Positions 1 through 9,355 of a stretch of DNA of 64,000 nucleotides are shown here, one piece after another. The DNA is taken from NCBI GenBank assembly GCA_021773135.1, contig JAJFKP010000015.1:32761-96760 (forward strand), given 5' to 3'. The DNA is from Woeseiaceae bacterium (GTDB lineage: Bacteria; Pseudomonadota; Gammaproteobacteria; Steroidobacterales; Woeseiaceae). Position 1 is the first letter of the stretch, and the number at the start of each line of letters is the position of its first letter. Under the pieces are notes generated by a model that searched no databases, was not told the DNA's origin, and worked only from the letters and a program-made list of their open reading frames with translations. The position numbers and the translations under genes are program-made.

Positions 1-2
1 TT

Positions 3-668
3 TTGTCAGAGGACGTTGTGCATGATTTTCTCGCCGAAAATCCTGATTTCTTTGAACGACACGGGGAACTGCTGGGCACCCTGCGACTGCCGCACGGGTC
101 GTCGGGCGCCGTCTCCCTGGTGGAACGCCAGGTGTCGGTCTTGCGGCAAAAAGACCTCAAACATGAGCGCAAACTCAGGGACCTGTTAGGCGCGGCACGG
201 GCGAACGACGTGCTGTCCGGCAAGATTCACGATCTGACCTTGCGGCTGCTGGCGGCAGGCGACCTGCAGCAGACGCTGACGACGCTCGAGGAGTCGTTGC
301 GGGCCAATTTTGACGCGGACCAGTCAATCCTGGTGTTTTTCGGTGCGCCGGAGGACTTCGACAGCATCGATATCGGTCGATTTTTCCTGGCGATAGCCCG
401 TGACAATGAGTCGCTGAAGCCGTTCGATACCTTTCTGCAGGGCAGCGGGCCGCGTTGTGGCCAGATACGGGATGTGCAGCGAGATTTCCTGTTTGGCAAG
501 GAGACTGACGAGATCGGCTCGGTTGCGCTTGTGCCGCTTGGCGGCAGTGCTGAATTTGGCTTCATCGCCATCGGCAGCGCCGATGCCAATCGATTCCATC
601 CGGGCATGAGCATTGATTTCCTCAGTCGCCTTGGGGAGCTGATTACGGGGGCGTTGCAGCGTTTCTGA
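3..668 (+). CDS. DUF484 family protein
   Basis: This 221-residue protein resembles DUF484 proteins, which commonly lie just before xerC in gammaproteobacteria. The N-terminal part (residues 5-60) has the family pattern ENPDFFERH followed by LRLPHG and AVSLVERQV, then a predicted helical or coiled region. The C-terminal part looks GAF-like. No enzymatic role is established for the family. The frame begins with TTG only two bases inside the window, so a start further upstream cannot be excluded, although the N-terminus looks nearly complete. The next gene, xerC, starts two bases after the stop, implying one transcript. Confidence 0.85.
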   Translation: MSEDVVHDFLAENPDFFERHGELLGTLRLPHGSSGAVSLVERQVSVLRQKDLKHERKLRDLLGAARANDVLSGKIHDLTLRLLAAGDLQQTLTTLEESLRANFDADQSILVFFGAPEDFDSIDIGRFFLAIARDNESLKPFDTFLQGSGPRCGQIRDVQRDFLFGKETDEIGSVALVPLGGSAEFGFIAIGSADANRFHPGMSIDFLSRLGELITGALQRF

Positions 669-670
669 TC

Positions 671-1579
671 GTGCTGGCTTCAGAGGCAGCCTGGGTAGAC
701 AACTTCATACGGCATCTCTCGCATGAGCGCCGTCTTTCCGACCTGACCTGCAAGCACTACCGCCGCGATCTCTGCAAACTGATCGAGTACTGTGACCAGC
801 AGGGACTGGATGCCTGGACAGGACTCGACAATGACCATATGCGAGCCTTTTCAGCACAAGCGTATCGGCGTGGCCTGTCGTCCCGTACGATCCAGCGACA
901 GCTGTCCGCGGCGCGCACGTTTTTTCGCTACCTGTTGCGTGAGCGACGGGTGAAGAAAAACCCCGTCCTCGATATCCGTGCGCCGAAGTCCGGCAAGCGG
1001 CTACCTGAGAATCTCGATGCCGATCGCATGGCCCGACTGCTGGACATCAAGGGCGACGGCCCCCTGGTTGCCCGGGACCGGGCCATTCTGGAGCTCCTGT
1101 ACTCATCCGGACTGCGACTGGCCGAACTCACGAGCCTGAACCTTGGCGACGTCGATCTTGGTGATGCGACCGTGGCAGTAACCGGCAAGGGTGGCAAGGA
1201 TCGCATAATCCCGGTTGGCCGCTATGCCATTGACGCGGTCAATGCCTGGCTCAAAGAACGACCCGGGATAGCGGCAAAGGAAGCGGTCGCCCTGTTTGTC
1301 AGCAATCGCGGCACTCGCATCAGTCCCCGTTCAGTGCAGGCGCGAGTCGACCACTGGGCGCGGAAACAGGGCATAGATACACGCGTGTACCCGCATCTGT
1401 TTCGCCATTCCTTCGCAACTCACCTGCTCGAATCAAGTCATGATCTGCGGGGTGTCCAGGAACTGCTTGGCCATGCGAATATCAGTACCACGCAGGTATA
1501 CACGCACCTTGACTTCCAGCATCTGGCCCAGATATACGACCAGACTCATCCCAGGGCGCGAGCCAAGAACAAGACCTAG
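671..1579 (+). CDS. xerC: tyrosine recombinase XerC
   Basis: Site-specific recombinase that, with XerD, resolves chromosome dimers at dif in the cytoplasm. The 302-residue length is typical. Residues 8-95 form the SAM-like DNA-binding domain. The catalytic domain carries the full set: R149 in SSGLRLAE, K173 in TGKGGK, H242 and R245 in HLFRHSFATH, H268 in LLGHANIS and the nucleophile Y277 in QVYTHL. The start is GTG. The position between DUF484 and hslV is the usual chromosomal context of XerC and argues against a mobile-element integrase. Confidence 0.95.
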   Translation: MLASEAAWVDNFIRHLSHERRLSDLTCKHYRRDLCKLIEYCDQQGLDAWTGLDNDHMRAFSAQAYRRGLSSRTIQRQLSAARTFFRYLLRERRVKKNPVLDIRAPKSGKRLPENLDADRMARLLDIKGDGPLVARDRAILELLYSSGLRLAELTSLNLGDVDLGDATVAVTGKGGKDRIIPVGRYAIDAVNAWLKERPGIAAKEAVALFVSNRGTRISPRSVQARVDHWARKQGIDTRVYPHLFRHSFATHLLESSHDLRGVQELLGHANISTTQVYTHLDFQHLAQIYDQTHPRARAKNKT

Positions 1580-1619
1580 CGCAGCTGCGGCACTGAATAA
1601 TTTTCACCAGGGTTCAACC

Positions 1620-1637
1620 GGGGACCGGCTGGTCCCC
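1620..1637 (+). other. intergenic hairpin between xerC and hslV
   Basis: A perfect 7-bp stem, GGGGACC with GGTCCCC, around a 4-base loop in the 107-bp gap. There is no T-run after it, so it is not a standard intrinsic terminator. It could stabilise the xerC mRNA end or be an untranslated leader element of hslVU. Confidence 0.45.
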
Positions 1638-1686
1638 TCACCGCATCGAGTAATGGTTGCGGCAAGCGAAAAGAGGATAGCGGTCA

Positions 1687-2229
1687 ATGGAACAATTTCG
1701 AGGGACGACCATCGTCTCCGTGCGACGGAACGGCAAAGTCGCCATCGCCGGAGACGGACAGGTCAGCATGGGCAATACGGTGATGAAGGGCAACGCCCGC
1801 AAAGTGCGGCGGCTGGCCGGCGGGCGCGTTATTGCGGGGTTTGCCGGCGGCACGGCGGATGCATTCACCCTGTTTGATTTGTTTGAGTCCAAGCTCGAGC
1901 AATACGGCAACTTAACGCGCGCTGCGATCGAGCTTGCCAAAGACTGGCGTACCGATCGGCGACTGCGAAGACTTGAGGCCCTGCTCTGTGTTGCCGACGA
2001 GGAAGCGTCGTTCGTCATATCAGGCAACGGTGATGTCATTGAACCCGAAAACGACCTGATGGCGATTGGTTCCGGCGGTCCTTTCGCGCAGGCAGCGGCG
2101 CTTGCCTTGTTTAGGAATACTGAACTTGAGGCACGTGAAATCGTCGAAAAGGCGCTTCAGATCGCAGGTGACATCTGCGTTTTTACTAATCAGAACATTG
2201 TGGTCGAAGAGCTACCCGCGGCCAAATAG
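1687..2229 (+). CDS. hslV: ATP-dependent protease subunit HslV
   Basis: Proteasome-related peptidase subunit of the HslVU (ClpQY) complex, which degrades misfolded and regulatory proteins in the cytoplasm. The 180-residue protein shows the family N-terminus [10 protein letters not shown], with the nucleophile threonine at T7 behind a six-residue extension that must be removed (in E. coli only Met is removed). Other landmarks are [10 protein letters not shown] and the [14 protein letters not shown] loop. An AGAGGA ribosome site precedes the ATG by 8 bases. hslU follows 15 bases after the stop. No clear sigma-32 promoter was seen upstream. Confidence 0.96.
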   Translation: MEQFRGTTIVSVRRNGKVAIAGDGQVSMGNTVMKGNARKVRRLAGGRVIAGFAGGTADAFTLFDLFESKLEQYGNLTRAAIELAKDWRTDRRLRRLEALLCVADEEASFVISGNGDVIEPENDLMAIGSGGPFAQAAALALFRNTELEAREIVEKALQIAGDICVFTNQNIVVEELPAAK

Positions 2230-2244
2230 TTACGGACTTTAAGA

Positions 2245-3585
2245 ATGTCACAGATGACACCCAGAGAAATCGTTCAGGAACTCGATAAACACATCGTTGG
2301 CCAGGAAGACGCAAAACGGTCAGTAGCCATTGCGCTCAGAAACCGCTGGCGCCGGGTTCAGGTTGATGAACCGTTAAGAAGCGAGATTACGCCCAAGAAC
2401 ATACTGATGATCGGCCCGACCGGTGTAGGCAAAACCGAGATTTCACGGCGGCTGGCTAAGCTGGCGAAAGCGCCCTTCATCAAGGTAGAAGCAACCAAGT
2501 TCACCGAAGTTGGTTATGTCGGTCGCGAGGTTGACAGCATCATTCGTGACCTTATGGATGTGGCCATCAAGATGACGCGCGAAGAGGAGATGTCGAAGGT
2601 CAGGCATCGCGCAGAGGATGCTGCGGAGGAACGTATCCTCGACGCACTGCTGCCACCGCCGGCTTCGTCCGTTGGTTTTACCAACGTCAGCGAAACGGAC
2701 AACCGGGATAGCGAGACGCGACAGAAGTTCAGGAAGATGCTGCGCGAAGGAAAACTCGATGACAAGGAAATTGAAATCGATGTGCAGTCGCTGCCGGTCG
2801 GTGTAGAGATCATGGCTCCCCCAGGGATGGAAGAAATGACGAGCCAACTGCAGGGCATGTTTCAGAACATGGGCGCCAATCGCCAGAAGACCAAAAAACT
2901 GAAGGTAAAGGATGCCGCGCGCTTGCTGGGCGATGAGGAAGCGGCAAAGATGATCGACGAAGAAGAACTGAAATCGATAGCGCTGGATGCAGTCGAGCAG
3001 CACGGTATCGTTTTCCTCGATGAGCTGGACAAAGTAGCGCGCAGTACAGAAGCCGTCGGCGCAGACGTATCCCGCGAAGGCGTGCAACGAGACCTGTTGC
3101 CACTGGTCGAGGGATCGACGGTGAATACCAAGTACGGCATGGTCAAAACGGATCATATATTGTTCATTGCGTCCGGCGCATTTCACGTTTCCAAACCATC
3201 GGACCTGATTCCGGAATTGCAGGGACGCTTTCCAATCCGGGTAGAGCTTAAATCCCTCACGACAGAAGATTTCGTGCGCATCCTGACCGAGCCGGACGCG
3301 TCGCTGACGTCGCAGTACAAGGCGCTGATTGCGACTGAGGACGTCAATCTTACTTTTACCGACAGTGGCGTGAGGAGACTGGCCGAGGTTGCCTTCCACG
3401 TCAACGAAAACACAGAGAACATCGGTGCACGCAGGTTGCACACGGTTATGGAACGACTGCTGGAAACGATTTCGTTCGAGGCTTCTGACAAAAGTGGCCA
3501 CGGCGTGCAGATCAATGCCGGCTATGTCGATGACCACCTGTCCGAATTGTCCAAGGACGAGGATCTTTCTCGTTACATTCTTTAA
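2245..3585 (+). CDS. hslU: HslU ATPase subunit of HslVU protease
   Basis: AAA+ unfoldase that feeds substrates into HslV. The 446 residues include Walker A GPTGVGKT at 57-64, the GYVGRE pore loop at 90-95, a family-specific intermediate I domain at about 110-240, and Walker B FLDE at 257-260. The C-terminus ends in SRYIL, matching the tail that docks into HslV. Length and order are typical. It forms an operon with hslV, and a small DUF971 gene follows after 12 bases, probably on the same transcript. Confidence 0.97.
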   Translation: MSQMTPREIVQELDKHIVGQEDAKRSVAIALRNRWRRVQVDEPLRSEITPKNILMIGPTGVGKTEISRRLAKLAKAPFIKVEATKFTEVGYVGREVDSIIRDLMDVAIKMTREEEMSKVRHRAEDAAEERILDALLPPPASSVGFTNVSETDNRDSETRQKFRKMLREGKLDDKEIEIDVQSLPVGVEIMAPPGMEEMTSQLQGMFQNMGANRQKTKKLKVKDAARLLGDEEAAKMIDEEELKSIALDAVEQHGIVFLDELDKVARSTEAVGADVSREGVQRDLLPLVEGSTVNTKYGMVKTDHILFIASGAFHVSKPSDLIPELQGRFPIRVELKSLTTEDFVRILTEPDASLTSQYKALIATEDVNLTFTDSGVRRLAEVAFHVNENTENIGARRLHTVMERLLETISFEASDKSGHGVQINAGYVDDHLSELSKDEDLSRYIL

Positions 3586-3597
3586 GCCGGTACGAAA

Positions 3598-3957
3598 ATG
3601 GATCCTCGACCCACTGAAATCCGGCTACAGAAGAAGTCACGGCAGCTGGCGGTTGAATACAGTGACGGCAGACGTTTCGAACTGCCGTTCGAGTACCTGC
3701 GGGTGCACTCTCCGTCTGCCGAGGTGAGAGGCCATGGACCGGGCCAGGAAGTCCTGCAAACCGGCAAGGAAAATGTGCGAATAAACGCACTGGAACCGGT
3801 TGGACATTACGCTATTCGAATTGTCTTCGATGATGGTCATGACACCGGCCTGTATACCTGGCAATACCTGCACGAACTTGGCGAACAGCATGAGACTCGC
3901 TGGCAGGCTTACCTCGACCGACTGTCTGCAGCAGGGTATCCTCGCAAACCGACCTGA
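3598..3957 (+). CDS. DUF971 (gamma-butyrobetaine hydroxylase-like N-terminal) protein
   Basis: A 119-residue protein consisting of one DUF971 domain: [13 protein letters not shown], then the [20 protein letters not shown] segment and the [18 protein letters not shown] core. The domain also forms the N-terminus of gamma-butyrobetaine hydroxylases and occurs in some Fe-S assembly proteins. Here it stands alone without the oxygenase domain. It sits between hslU and ubiE with short gaps, an arrangement seen in several gammaproteobacteria. Its specific role is not known from the sequence. Confidence 0.85.
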   Translation: MDPRPTEIRLQKKSRQLAVEYSDGRRFELPFEYLRVHSPSAEVRGHGPGQEVLQTGKENVRINALEPVGHYAIRIVFDDGHDTGLYTWQYLHELGEQHETRWQAYLDRLSAAGYPRKPT

Positions 3958-3970
3958 ATTCGCCCAGCAG

Positions 3971-4714
3971 ATGACAGACAAGACCACACATTTCGGTTAC
4001 GAGACGGTATCGGTCGCCGACAAAGCCGGTCGGGTCAGAGGGGTCTTTGACTCAGTCGCCGGCAACTATGACCTTATGAACGACCTGATGTCCGGGGGAC
4101 TGCATCGCCTGTGGAAGCATTTCACTATCGAACAGGCCGCGGTTCGGCGCGGACAAACGGTACTGGATCTGGCTGGCGGGACGGGCGACCTGGCGAAAGC
4201 GTTCTGCAAAAAAGTGGGCAGCAGCGGCCGGGTCGTACTCGCCGATATCAATGTCGCAATGCTGCAGGAAGGTCGTCGTCGACTGACGGATGCGGGCGTG
4301 GCCGGCAACCTTTCGATCGCACAGGTGAATGCCGAAAACCTGCCGTTTCCGAACGCCGTTTTCGACCTGGTCACTATTGCATTCGGATTGCGCAATGTGA
4401 CCGACAAGGACGCCGCATTGCAATCGATGCTGCGCGTGTTGAAGCCCGGCGGGAAAGCGATAATCCTGGAATTTACGGAGCCTGCGGCGGCATTAAAACC
4501 GGCGTATGACCTGTATTCATTCAAGATATTGCCGTTGCTGGGCAAGCTGGTTGCTGACGACGACTCAAGTTATCAATACCTTGCCGAATCTATTCGCATG
4601 CATCCGAACCAGGAGACACTGTTACAGATGATGCAGAATGCCGGATTCGAGAAATGCCGCTTTCACAACCTGGCAGGGGGCATCGTCGCTCTGCATATCG
4701 GCTATCGGATCTAG
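3971..4714 (+). CDS. ubiE: ubiquinone/menaquinone C-methyltransferase UbiE
   Basis: SAM-dependent methyltransferase for the C-methylation step of ubiquinone (and menaquinone) synthesis. I place the start at the ATG giving [13 protein letters not shown], the usual UbiE N-terminus. An earlier in-frame ATG would extend into the DUF971 gene. The 247 residues contain [19 protein letters not shown], the SAM motif LDLAGGTGD at 65-73, and [15 protein letters not shown], all family signatures. It is followed by ubiJ and ubiB, forming a quinone operon. Confidence 0.96.
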   Translation: MTDKTTHFGYETVSVADKAGRVRGVFDSVAGNYDLMNDLMSGGLHRLWKHFTIEQAAVRRGQTVLDLAGGTGDLAKAFCKKVGSSGRVVLADINVAMLQEGRRRLTDAGVAGNLSIAQVNAENLPFPNAVFDLVTIAFGLRNVTDKDAALQSMLRVLKPGGKAIILEFTEPAAALKPAYDLYSFKILPLLGKLVADDDSSYQYLAESIRMHPNQETLLQMMQNAGFEKCRFHNLAGGIVALHIGYRI

Positions 4715-4724
4715 GCCGCGCCAG

Positions 4725-5348
4725 GTGAGCAGCCTTGCAACATTATTGCGGCCGGCTGCGGCAATGATAAATCGTCAGGTGGCTGCGAAAACGCCGGCGC
4801 GGAAGTTGTGCTCGCAGCTTGACGGTCGCGTCATGGCATTGCGCGTCAGCGACACGGCGTTGGCTGTGTACCTGGAAATCGACAATAACGAAGTCGTCCT
4901 TACCGGTGCCTGCGAACAGGACCCTGACGTGATTGTTTCAGGGTCTCTCATTGCTTTGGCGAAGCTTGCCAGCCCGGATGGAGACGCCGCGATGCAGCAC
5001 GGCGATATCGACGTCACCGGCGATGTAATTATTGCGCAGCAATTTCAGAAGCTTCTCTACTACGGGCGGCCCGACATCGAGGAGGAACTCTCCACGGTGA
5101 TCGGCGATGCCGCTGCATTCAGGCTGGGCGAATTCGCGCGTGGATTCAGCGATTGGCGACGCGAAGCGAGAGACACGATGCGCCAGAACGTCAGTGAATA
5201 CCTGCAGGAAGAAAGTCGCGCTGTTCCCACTCGTGACGAAGTGGCAGCCTTTCGCGGCAAGGTGGAAACGCTACGCGATGATGTCTCGCGCCTGGAGGCT
5301 CGCATCGGCAACCTTGCAAGTCGGCGCGCACAAAAGGGATTGGCCTAG
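4725..5348 (+). CDS. ubiJ: ubiquinone biosynthesis accessory factor UbiJ
   Basis: SCP2-domain lipid-binding protein of the aerobic ubiquinone synthesis complex, thought with UbiK to present hydrophobic intermediates to the Ubi enzymes. The start is taken as the GTG 10 bases after ubiE, because it supplies the N-terminal helix (SSLATLLRPAAAMINR) seen in the family. The 207-residue protein has an SCP2 fold at about 25-125 and a C-terminal predicted coiled coil (FRGKVETLRDDVSRLEARI) expected to bind UbiK. Identity rests on position between ubiE and ubiB plus domain pattern. Confidence 0.88.
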   Translation: MSSLATLLRPAAAMINRQVAAKTPARKLCSQLDGRVMALRVSDTALAVYLEIDNNEVVLTGACEQDPDVIVSGSLIALAKLASPDGDAAMQHGDIDVTGDVIIAQQFQKLLYYGRPDIEEELSTVIGDAAAFRLGEFARGFSDWRREARDTMRQNVSEYLQEESRAVPTRDEVAAFRGKVETLRDDVSRLEARIGNLASRRAQKGLA

Positions 5349-5351
5349 GCC

Positions 5352-6986
5352 ATGTGGCGCAGGAAGACGCTGTTACGCCTGATTAATATCCAGCGAGTCC
5401 TGGTGCGACACGGACTGGACGAAATCATCACCGCCACCCATTTCCTGCGACCACTGCGGTTTCTGTTTTACCTGTTCCCGCGCGCCAAAGACGTCTCCGA
5501 GCCTGTAGGCAAGCGCATTCGGCTTGCACTCATTGAGCTCGGCCCGATCTTCGTCAAGTTCGGTCAGGCCGTATCCACTCGTCGCGATTTATTGCCACCT
5601 GATATAGCCGACGAGCTGGCTGAATTGCAGGACAGGGTACCGCCATTCCCGGCCGAAGAAGCCATCGAGATTCTAAACCAGTCTTACGGCAAGTCGGTCG
5701 ACGAGATTTTCTCGCGCTTCGATAAAGAGCCTTTCGCGGCGGCCTCGATCGCGCAGGTGCATACTGCCGCCCTGCAGAACGGGACCGAAGTGATCGTCAA
5801 GCTTCTGCGACCCGGGGTCAGGGAGCTGATAGAGCGTGATCTCGAGGTGATGTATGCCCTGGCCGAGCTGGCAGATCGATACTGGTCACTAAGCAAGCGC
5901 CTGCGGCCGCTCGAGATCGTGGCCGAGTACGAAAAAACCATCATTGATGAGCTCGACCTGGCTCGGGAGGGTGCGAATACCGCCCAGTTGAAGAGAAACT
6001 TCGCCGATTCCGAGCTGCTCTACGTTCCGGATGTCTACTGGGACTATTGTCGGCCGGAGGTGCTCGTCCAGGAGCGCATCTATGGCACACCGATCAGCGA
6101 CATGGACACGCTCAGAAAAACCGGCACTAATATCCAGGCGTTGGCCGAAAATGGCGTTGAAATATTTTTTACCCAGGTATTCCGGCATAATTTTTTTCAT
6201 GCAGATATGCATCCGGGTAATATTTTCGTCCTTCTCGACGACCCGGCGAAACCTAAATATGCCGCCGTCGATTTTGGCATCGTCGGCACACTGAGTCCGA
6301 CAGATCAGAAATACCTGGCTGGCAATTTTCTCGCGTTTTTCGATCGCGATTACCATCGCATCGCGAAATTGCATATCGATTCAGGCTGGGTTCCACCCGG
6401 CACACGCATCGATGAACTTGAGTCTTCGGTGCGTTCGGTTTGTGAGCCGATCTTCAATAAACCCCTGTGCGAGATCTCGTTTGCGCAGGTCATGATGCGG
6501 CTGTTTGAAACGGCGCGACGTTTTGACATGGAAATTCAGCCGCAGTTGATTTTGTTGCAAAAGACATTGTTCAACATCGAAGGTCTCGGAAGGGAACTCT
6601 ATCCACAACTGGACCTGTGGAAAACGGCGCACCCGATTTTGCGTCAATGGATGAGCGAGCAGTTAGGTCCGCGCGCGGCGTTTGAACAACTGCGGGAGGA
6701 CCTGCCGCAAATTCGCGAAGCCGCGCGGGAGTTGCCGGGGGTCGTCAGGTACCTGTCCGAGCAAATCAGCAACGACGCATTGAAGTTTGAATTGAACACA
6801 CCGGAACTCGAAGAGATTCGCGATCAGCTCAAAACGCAGCACAAACAGCGTTTCACCCTGACGGTTGGTGCCAGTGCACTGATTTGCGGAACGCTGGTCC
6901 TGACGCTGGGGTCGAACGCCATCCTTGGCTGGACCCTCGTCGCGGTGGGTGCCCTGATCTCCCTGGCGGGTAGACCGAAAAACTGA
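5352..6986 (+). CDS. ubiB: UbiB, ABC1/ADCK atypical kinase-like protein for ubiquinone synthesis
   Basis: Membrane-anchored atypical kinase/ATPase needed for ubiquinone biosynthesis. The 544 residues show the KxGQ motif KFGQ at 69-72, the alanine-rich nucleotide loop FAAASIAQVH at 128-137, the lysine K150 in VIVKLLRPG, the FFHADMHPGN catalytic loop and AVDFGIVG in place of DFG. Two predicted hydrophobic segments lie at about 500-540, as in E. coli UbiB. It starts 3 bases after ubiJ. The stop lies only 4 bases from the stop of the convergent gene on the other strand. Confidence 0.96.
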   Translation: MWRRKTLLRLINIQRVLVRHGLDEIITATHFLRPLRFLFYLFPRAKDVSEPVGKRIRLALIELGPIFVKFGQAVSTRRDLLPPDIADELAELQDRVPPFPAEEAIEILNQSYGKSVDEIFSRFDKEPFAAASIAQVHTAALQNGTEVIVKLLRPGVRELIERDLEVMYALAELADRYWSLSKRLRPLEIVAEYEKTIIDELDLAREGANTAQLKRNFADSELLYVPDVYWDYCRPEVLVQERIYGTPISDMDTLRKTGTNIQALAENGVEIFFTQVFRHNFFHADMHPGNIFVLLDDPAKPKYAAVDFGIVGTLSPTDQKYLAGNFLAFFDRDYHRIAKLHIDSGWVPPGTRIDELESSVRSVCEPIFNKPLCEISFAQVMMRLFETARRFDMEIQPQLILLQKTLFNIEGLGRELYPQLDLWKTAHPILRQWMSEQLGPRAAFEQLREDLPQIREAARELPGVVRYLSEQISNDALKFELNTPELEEIRDQLKTQHKQRFTLTVGASALICGTLVLTLGSNAILGWTLVAVGALISLAGRPKN

Positions 6987-6990
6987 AAAC

Positions 6991-8055
6991 TCACCAGGAT
7001 TTTTGAACACCGAGTATCAGTTGTGAATCGGTTTCCAGCTGCGGTCCGTCCAGATCCTGATCAACCGGAATGACGTACTCAAGCGCGACTCGCCAGCCGT
7101 CCAGGTTGTGCTGACCCGCGAGATTCAGCCCGAAAGCAATATCCGTTCTTTGGGCGCCCTGTCGATCCGGGTCTGCTGTTTGCACGGGGGCCATGATTAG
7201 GGGATCAATTCCGGAAACGTTGCCGCGATCAAAATACTCCAGGCGAATCGAGGCACTGACGGGATCGCTGAAAAGGTAGCTCAGCCACCCGGTCAGGCGG
7301 GTCTCGTCACCAAGTTCGTAGCCATCATCATTGTCGCCGGTCCGGAATGTGCTGCGCCACTGGGCGCCCCACGACAGGCGATCGCCAAACCCTGAGTAAC
7401 TCAGGCCGAGTATGGGATCATAGGTGCCCGATCCAAGCTGCATGGGATAGGGCAATCGAACGGTCGGCTGCATATTCATGGGTGTAAGGATCTGGCCGGT
7501 TTCATCGGTCGAACCGGTTGGCAATGAAACACCAACGATCGCATGGACACGTGCATCATCGCGATCCATCAGGCGAATGAGGCCGGACACCGAGGTGTCG
7601 CCCCAGCCGGTGGTATTCGTATTGAAGCTGCCGAGCACTGTCGTGCCCATACCCCCCATATACGTCACGTGATCCATGTCCTTCTCGATGTAGTTCGCCA
7701 TTACCATCAGGGTCAGTCGGTCGCTTGGCGCATACATCATGCCAAGCATGTGCATATCCATCGTCATCTCGATCGGCACGACGCGCAGGGTTGGCGGCAT
7801 GTTCGGATTGCCAAAGAACCGATTGGCTTCCGTTGTAACGATGGTATCGGAGGAGATGTTGCTGGTTCCCTGCAGATTACCCTGCATGTCCATCGACATG
7901 AATCGATAGGACATCATCCATTCACCCTTGTTGTGGAAGTGCTCGGCCATTACGCCGATCGGTGCGTGAGTATCGGCCCGGGTTCCGTCCGCGATCGCCA
8001 ACTTTGCCAAGCACATGACGCACAGCCCCAGCCATGCGAGGTTCTTATTATTCAT
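6991..8055 (-). CDS. methionine-rich outer-membrane beta-barrel protein (transporter-like)
   Basis: A 354-residue protein with a signal peptide at residues 1-22. The remainder looks like a beta-barrel, with alternating polar/hydrophobic strands and a terminal aromatic (LGVQKSW). It resembles the phenol-degradation MetA-like family often annotated only as transporter. The first third is unusually rich in Met and His, with clusters such as MSYRFMSMDMQGNL and TMDMHMLGMMYAP. Such clusters often bind Cu(I). A DUF2946 gene lies immediately upstream on the same strand, supporting a metal-related role. Substrate and transport direction are not shown. Confidence 0.7.
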   Translation of the reverse strand: MNNKNLAWLGLCVMCLAKLAIADGTRADTHAPIGVMAEHFHNKGEWMMSYRFMSMDMQGNLQGTSNISSDTIVTTEANRFFGNPNMPPTLRVVPIEMTMDMHMLGMMYAPSDRLTLMVMANYIEKDMDHVTYMGGMGTTVLGSFNTNTTGWGDTSVSGLIRLMDRDDARVHAIVGVSLPTGSTDETGQILTPMNMQPTVRLPYPMQLGSGTYDPILGLSYSGFGDRLSWGAQWRSTFRTGDNDDGYELGDETRLTGWLSYLFSDPVSASIRLEYFDRGNVSGIDPLIMAPVQTADPDRQGAQRTDIAFGLNLAGQHNLDGWRVALEYVIPVDQDLDGPQLETDSQLILGVQKSW

Positions 8056-8131
8056 AGTCTTCTTCCGTTAAAAAAACAGCAGAACAATCGAGCTGCCAAA
8101 ACGGCAGTCGACGTTTATTTTTATTACGAAA

Positions 8132-8533
8132 TCAGACTACTGGCGGACCTCGGGACTCGTATCGGCGTAAAACGTTGCCAACATAGTCGACGCTTTCATA
8201 AACCGAAACGGAGCGCGCTGCAGAAACAAAAGTGAAAACCTCGACAAAACCTGGCGGTATGAAGTCGGGCTGCAAGGCCGTCCCAATGGGACAGGATCGG
8301 TCAACGTCAATAACGTTCTGGTCGTGGTCGTGATGTCCGCGATGCAGCGCTTGCATGACTTCAGCCGGCATCCCGGTTGGGCAAAGCACCACAAATTCGC
8401 CGGCAGTCATGTCTCCCGGCATATACCCGACAGGAATCAGGGCGCGAATCGCCAGTGTCACAATGCCGAAGAGCATCGCGACGCGGGATGCTGTGTCGCT
8501 TATACGGTTTCGAATTATTGCGGCTTTGATCAC
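8132..8533 (-). CDS. DUF2946-like small exported/membrane protein
   Basis: A protein of about 134 residues with one N-terminal hydrophobic segment (MLFGIVTLAIRALIPVGYMPG), the motif VVLCPTGMP, a His-rich stretch LHRGHHDHDQ, a second SCPIG and the C-terminal RGPP typical of DUF2946 proteins. These are usually found beside copper-handling genes. The start is uncertain. I use a GTG 63 bases upstream of trmB's start on the opposite strand; an internal ATG at 8476 is the alternative. A longer frame would overlap trmB. It probably shares a transcript with the Met-rich barrel gene downstream. Confidence 0.6.
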   Translation of the reverse strand: MIKAAIIRNRISDTASRVAMLFGIVTLAIRALIPVGYMPGDMTAGEFVVLCPTGMPAEVMQALHRGHHDHDQNVIDVDRSCPIGTALQPDFIPPGFVEVFTFVSAARSVSVYESVDYVGNVLRRYESRGPPVV

Positions 8534-8595
8534 ACTGTGATTGGACCGTAATTTCCTGTTCGGTTCAATCCCTGACTTTTGATTACAATCCGGAG

Positions 8596-9285
8596 ATGAC
8601 CCAGAACAACCCTCCCCAACGCACAATCCGCAGCTTTGTGCGACGCACCGGCCGAATAACACCGTCTCAACAGCGTGCACTGAGAGATCATTGGGGCCGC
8701 TACGGCCTTCCACACAAACCGCAAATGCTGCAACTTGATGATGTATTCGATCGCAGCGCAGAGACGGTGCTGGAAGTCGGCTTTGGTAACGGCGACACCC
8801 TGGTTCAGGCTGCCATCGAGCATCCGGAACTGAATTTCATCGGTATTGAGGTGCATGAACCCGGAGCCGGCCACTGCATTCTCAAAGCCGCCGAGGCCGA
8901 TATCGACAATTTGCGCATCATCATTCATGACGCGCTGGAAGTGTTACGGGACCAGATCGCAGATCGCGCGCTATCCCGCATCAATTTGTTATTCGCGGAC
9001 CCCTGGCCCAAGAAACGGCATCACAAGCGACGACTGGTCAATGCGCCGTTTCTCGATCTTGCCGCGGCCAAATTGTCGCGGGGAGGCGCGCTCTTTTTGG
9101 CAACAGATTGGGAGAATTATGCCGAGCACATAGACGAGGTTATGCACGATCGCACCGACTTCACGCTGGTAGAGCGTCGCAAACACGTTGGTGATCAACC
9201 ACTTGACCGGCATATGACCAAGTTCGAAAAGCGCGGGCTTAAAAGAGGACATTCGATCTGGGACTGGCACTTTGAGTGCCGCTGA
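8596..9285 (+). CDS. trmB: tRNA (guanine-N7)-methyltransferase TrmB
   Basis: SAM-dependent enzyme making m7G at position 46 in the variable loop of tRNAs. The 229-residue protein has the SAM-binding motif TVLEVGFGNG at 57-66, the FIGIEVHEPG acidic loop at 81-90, and the TrmB signature FADPWPKKRHHKRR at 133-146 with catalytic Asp135. The C-terminal TKFEKRGLKRGHSIWD completes the active site. It is transcribed divergently from the DUF2946 gene with about 60 bases between them. Confidence 0.96.
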   Translation: MTQNNPPQRTIRSFVRRTGRITPSQQRALRDHWGRYGLPHKPQMLQLDDVFDRSAETVLEVGFGNGDTLVQAAIEHPELNFIGIEVHEPGAGHCILKAAEADIDNLRIIIHDALEVLRDQIADRALSRINLLFADPWPKKRHHKRRLVNAPFLDLAAAKLSRGGALFLATDWENYAEHIDEVMHDRTDFTLVERRKHVGDQPLDRHMTKFEKRGLKRGHSIWDWHFECR

Positions 9286-9293
9286 CTTTGCAC

Positions 9294-9321
9294 TTGCGTC
9301 CCGGTGAAATTGGTCTATAAC
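9294..9321 (+). promoter_or_regulatory. predicted sigma-70 promoter of the small acidic protein gene
   Basis: A -35-like TTGCGT and a -10-like TATAAC are separated by 16 bases, about 35 bases upstream of the ATG of the next gene. This is a match to consensus by eye only. Confidence 0.45.
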
Positions 9322-9355
9322 TACAGGTACCGGCAAAAAAACTTGGAGCGCGCAA

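Noticed and set aside
1580..1686. A sigma-32 promoter for hslVU
   Set aside because: I could not align a CTTGAA-type -35 with a CCCCAT-type -10 at correct spacing in the gap; a promoter may lie further upstream.
2443..3537. A 364-codon frame on the minus strand inside hslU
   Set aside because: It is fully antisense to a clear AAA+ gene with intact motifs and encodes no recognisable protein.
7543..8235. A 230-codon His-rich plus-strand frame opposite the methionine-rich barrel gene
   Set aside because: The His richness is the complement of Met codons in the opposite strand (ATG read as CAT), which explains it fully.
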